Position numbers and translations under genes: made by a program
Notes under the pieces: generated by a model
Seen by the model: the letters and a program-made list of their open reading frames with translations, nothing else
The model's database searches: none
Told to the model about the DNA's origin: nothing
Source: an uncultured Bacteroidota bacterium
GTDB lineage: Bacteria > Bacteroidota > Bacteroidia > Flavobacteriales > Flavobacteriaceae
Assembly (NCBI GenBank): GCA_902617285.1
Contig: CACMVZ010000010.1
Location: 1-40,471, forward strand
Length of the DNA: 40,471 nt
Reading direction: 5' to 3'
Shown here: positions 37,471 through 40,471 of the stretch, piece by piece
How the letters are laid out: each line of letters starts with the position of its first letter
Numbering within the stretch: position 1 is the stretch's first letter

Positions 37471-39600
37471 TTATTCTGTTGTATTTCCTCTTATTTCAGA
37501 AATAACAGTTTCTGATATATTAGAAGGAGTTTCTGCATAATGAGAAAATTCCATTGTTGAAGTTGCTCTACCTGATGATAGTGTTCTTAATGATGTAACA
37601 TATCCAAACATTTCAGATAATGGAACCTCACCTTTCACAACTTTTGCTCCTGCTCTATCATCCATAGAGTTAACCTGACCTCTTCTTCTATTTAAATCTC
37701 CCACTATATCACCCATATTTTCTTCTGGAGTAATAACTTCTAATTTCATTATAGGCTCCATAATAACCGCCTTTGCAGCTTTAGCTGCTACCTTAAATGC
37801 AAGTTTTGCAGCAAGTTCAAAAGAAAGTGAATCAGAATCTACAGGGTGGAAAGAACCATCCTCAAGAGTTACTTTCATAGAATCAACTTCAAATCCAGCA
37901 AGAGGACCATTTTTCATTGAATCCTTAAATCCTTTTTCAACAGACGGAATATACTCTCTAGGGATATTTCCACCTTTAATTAAGTTTACAAATTCAAGAC
38001 CTGATTTACCTTGTTCACCTGGTTCAATTGTAAATACAATATCAGCAAATTTACCACGCCCTCCAGTTTGCTTTTTATAAACTTCCCTATGGCTTGCAGA
38101 TTGAGTTAAAGCTTCTTTGTATTCAACTTGAGGTTGACCTTGATTAACTTCTACTTTAAATTCCCTTCTAAGTCTGTCAACAATAATATCTAGGTGTAAC
38201 TCACCCATACCTGAAATAACAGTCTGACCAGAAGCTTCATCAGTTTTTACTTGGAATGTTGGATCTTCCTCAGCAAGTTTTGAAAGGGCTAACCCAAGCT
38301 TATCAACATCAGCTTTTGTTTTTGGCTCAACAGCAACACCAATTACTGGATCAGGAAATACCATACTTTCCAGAATAATTGGGGCTTTTTCAGATGAAAG
38401 AGTATCACCTGTTTTAATGTCTTTAAATCCAACTGCCGCACCAATATCTCCTGCTTCGATAAAATCAATAGCATTCTGCTTGTTTGAGTGCATTTGGTAT
38501 ATTCTTGAAATTCTTTCTCTGTCACCTGATCTGTTATTCAAAACATAAGAACCCGCATCAAGTCTTCCAGAATAGACTCTAAAGAAAGCAAGTCTTCCTA
38601 CAAATGGATCAGTAGCGATTTTGAATGCTAAAGCAGAAAATGGTTCTGAAACGTTTGGTAATCTAGAAATTTCCTCTTCGGAATCTGGCTTAGTCCCAAC
38701 AATTGCATCTTTATCTTCAGGTGAAGGCAAGTATCTACATACAGCATCTAAAAGAAATTGAACACCTTTATTTTTAAAAGCAGAGCCACAGATCATAGGG
38801 ATTATACTAATATCCTGTGTAGCAGCTCTAAGTGCATTGTGAACTTCATCTTCAGTAATGGAGTCAGGATCATCAAAATATTTTTCAAGTAGATTTTCAT
38901 CATATTCAGCAACAGCTTCAATCAATTCTCCTCTAAGTCTTTCAGCTTCTTCTTTTAAATCATCTGGAATGTCAACAACATCAAATGTTGATCCAAAATT
39001 ATCCTCGTGCCAAACCATTGCAACATTCTTTACAAGGTCAACAATACCCTTGAAATCCTCTTCATCACCAATATTAAGAACAATTGGTACTGCTTTTGAA
39101 CCTAACTTTTCAATTACTTGATTACAAACACCCAAGAAGTTTGAACCTTGTCTATCCATTTTGTTAACAAAGCCTATTCTAGGAACTTTATAATTATCAG
39201 CTAACCTCCAGTTTGTCTCAGACTGAGGCTCAACACCATCAACAGCTGAAAATAAAAAAACAAGACCATCAAGAACTCTTAATGATCTATTTACCTCAAC
39301 TGTGAAATCAACGTGACCTGGGGTGTCTATAATGTTGAAATGATATGATTTGGTTGAATCAATAGCTTTTCCTTGATCAGTTGGAAAATTCCAATTACAT
39401 GTTGTGGCTGCAGATGTAATTGTAATACCTCTTTCTTGTTCCTGTTCCATCCAATCCATAGTTGCTGCACCATCATGAACCTCACCAATTTTGTGACTTA
39501 CACCAGTGTAGAATAAAATTCTTTCAGTAGTAGTAGTTTTACCAGCATCAATGTGAGCTGCAATACCAATATTTCTTGTAAATTTTAAATCTCTTGCCAT
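37471..39600 (-). CDS. fusA: Elongation factor G
   Basis: The translocation GTPase, 709 aa. G1 is [11 protein letters not shown] (15-25), G3 is DTPGH (92-96) and G4 is NKMD (146-149), all intact. Domain II carries [13 protein letters not shown], domain [18 protein letters not shown] and domain IV the [15 protein letters not shown] region. Length and its place after rpsG point to the housekeeping copy. Gaps are 9 and 10 nt. Confidence 0.98.
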   Translation of the reverse strand: MARDLKFTRNIGIAAHIDAGKTTTTERILFYTGVSHKIGEVHDGAATMDWMEQEQERGITITSAATTCNWNFPTDQGKAIDSTKSYHFNIIDTPGHVDFTVEVNRSLRVLDGLVFLFSAVDGVEPQSETNWRLADNYKVPRIGFVNKMDRQGSNFLGVCNQVIEKLGSKAVPIVLNIGDEEDFKGIVDLVKNVAMVWHEDNFGSTFDVVDIPDDLKEEAERLRGELIEAVAEYDENLLEKYFDDPDSITEDEVHNALRAATQDISIIPMICGSAFKNKGVQFLLDAVCRYLPSPEDKDAIVGTKPDSEEEISRLPNVSEPFSALAFKIATDPFVGRLAFFRVYSGRLDAGSYVLNNRSGDRERISRIYQMHSNKQNAIDFIEAGDIGAAVGFKDIKTGDTLSSEKAPIILESMVFPDPVIGVAVEPKTKADVDKLGLALSKLAEEDPTFQVKTDEASGQTVISGMGELHLDIIVDRLRREFKVEVNQGQPQVEYKEALTQSASHREVYKKQTGGRGKFADIVFTIEPGEQGKSGLEFVNLIKGGNIPREYIPSVEKGFKDSMKNGPLAGFEVDSMKVTLEDGSFHPVDSDSLSFELAAKLAFKVAAKAAKAVIMEPIMKLEVITPEENMGDIVGDLNRRRGQVNSMDDRAGAKVVKGEVPLSEMFGYVTSLRTLSSGRATSTMEFSHYAETPSNISETVISEIRGNTTE

Positions 39601-39609
39601 AATAGTGTA

Positions 39610-40086
39610 TTAGAATCTGAAGTGTGAGAATGCTTTATTTGCTTCAGCCATTTTGTGAGTATCAACACGCTTTTTAACAGCAGCACCTTCTTCTTTAGCT
39701 GCTGCTAATATTTCTTGTGCAAGTTTTACAGCCATTGACTTTTCATTTCTTTTTCTTGAAGATGCTATAAGCCACTTCATGGCTAATGAAATTTTTCTAT
39801 CAGGTCTAATGGGTGTAGGTATTTGAAATGTAGCTCCTCCGACCCTTCTACTTCTAACTTCTACTTGAGGCATAACATTTGAAAGAGCTTCTTTCCACAA
39901 TTCAAGAGAGGTCTTTTCTTTATCTTCTTTTTTACTTTCAATAATATCTATAGCATCATAGAAAATCTTGTATGCTGTTGATTTTTTTCCCTGCTGCATA
40001 AGATTGTTAACAAACCTTGTTACCAATTGGTCATTAAACTTTGGATCAGGAATAAGGTCTCTTTTCTTGGATTGTTTCTTTCTCAT
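39610..40086 (-). CDS. rpsG: 30S ribosomal protein S7
   Basis: 158 aa. [20 protein letters not shown] at the start, [20 protein letters not shown] in the centre and [15 protein letters not shown] at the end identify S7, which nucleates assembly of the 30S head. It lies 6 nt after rpsL. Confidence 0.98.
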   Translation of the reverse strand: MRKKQSKKRDLIPDPKFNDQLVTRFVNNLMQQGKKSTAYKIFYDAIDIIESKKEDKEKTSLELWKEALSNVMPQVEVRSRRVGGATFQIPTPIRPDRKISLAMKWLIASSRKRNEKSMAVKLAQEILAAAKEEGAAVKKRVDTHKMAEANKAFSHFRF

Positions 40087-40092
40087 TGTGGT

Positions 40093-40467
40093 TTATTTTT
40101 TTGGTTTTTTACCACCATACTTGGACCTTCGTTGCAGTCTCCCTTCTACACCAGCAGTGTCTAGTGCTCCTCTGACAATATGATATCTAACACCAGGTAG
40201 GTCTTTAACTCTACCTCCTCTTACCAATACAATAGAGTGTTCTTGAAGATTGTGACCTTCACCTGGTATGTATGCATTAACTTCTTTTCCATTAGTAAGC
40301 CTAACCCTAGCTACTTTTCTCATAGCAGAGTTTGGCTTTTTTGGAGTAGTAGTATATACCCTTGTACAAACTCCTCTTTTTTGAGGCGATTTATCAAGTG
40401 CAGCGGACTTACTCTTTTTTGACTGTGAAGTCCTTCCTTTTCTCACTAATTGCGATATTGTTGGCAT
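40093..40467 (-). CDS. rpsL: 30S ribosomal protein S12
   Basis: 124 aa, complete, with its ATG 4 nt from the window edge. [20 protein letters not shown] starts the protein. [11 protein letters not shown] holds the lysine pair K43-K44 at the streptomycin-linked position, both wild type. D89 in [10 protein letters not shown] is the site of the conserved methylthio modification. It is first in the visible ribosomal run; any promoter is outside the window. Confidence 0.98.
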   Translation of the reverse strand: MPTISQLVRKGRTSQSKKSKSAALDKSPQKRGVCTRVYTTTPKKPNSAMRKVARVRLTNGKEVNAYIPGEGHNLQEHSIVLVRGGRVKDLPGVRYHIVRGALDTAGVEGRLQRRSKYGGKKPKK

Positions 40468-40471
40468 ACAA

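Noticed and set aside
1..40471. CRISPR arrays, tRNA or rRNA genes, insertion sequences, phage genes
   Set aside because: Nearly every base is in a recognised gene or short gap; no spaced repeats, cloverleaf-sized gaps or transposase motifs were seen.

Overview
The window looks like a piece of a marine Flavobacteriia (Bacteroidota) genome. Support comes from the low GC content, very short intergenic gaps, the Bacteroidota-type -7 box TAnnTTTG at several gene starts, Zn-ligand-free forms of ribosomal proteins (L31 type B, L36, S14, S4), the order rplQ-carA-eno-gltA, and a green-type proteorhodopsin next to a retinal-forming Blh. I count 51 protein genes, two partial or edge-limited. I see no rRNA, tRNA, CRISPR array, transposase or phage gene. 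No gene-free stretch reaches 300 bases; the longest are 7390-7546 and 17513-17621.

Layout: (1) 1-3704 carries the truncated rpmE2 (minus), diverging from a plus-strand run of a DUF4199 membrane protein, a polyprenyl-phosphate type glycosyltransferase and an MsbA-like ABC exporter. (2) 3742-9337 holds purL and a long acyl-CoA dehydrogenase. (3) 9342-13249 (minus) holds a FtsX/LolE-type permease, a cystathionine beta-synthase-like enzyme and a gamma-glutamyltransferase. This run diverges from a plus-strand run at 13230-15713 (NamZ muramidase, VOC protein, unknown membrane protein), and the two heads overlap. (4) 15714-18338 holds folD and blh (minus) and the divergent proteorhodopsin gene, a light-energy module. 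(5) 18384-23914 (minus) holds carA-eno and gltA-argS. (6) 24010-40467 (minus) is an almost unbroken run of 32 genes. It is the str, S10, spc and alpha ribosomal clusters joined head to tail, with secY, infA, rpoA and fusA but no tuf.

Functionally, most of the window is core housekeeping: translation, purine and pyrimidine precursor synthesis, TCA entry, glycolysis and one-carbon metabolism. The niche-specific parts are the proteorhodopsin-Blh pair, where Blh cleaves beta-carotene to retinal for the light-driven proton pump, and a cell-envelope set (NamZ, exporter, glycosyltransferase, GGT) suggesting peptidoglycan and peptide recycling. I did not find a clearly new system. The most unusual points are the head-to-head coding overlap at 13230-13249, the base-composition jump between blh and the rhodopsin gene, and the uncharacterised membrane protein at 14844-15713.
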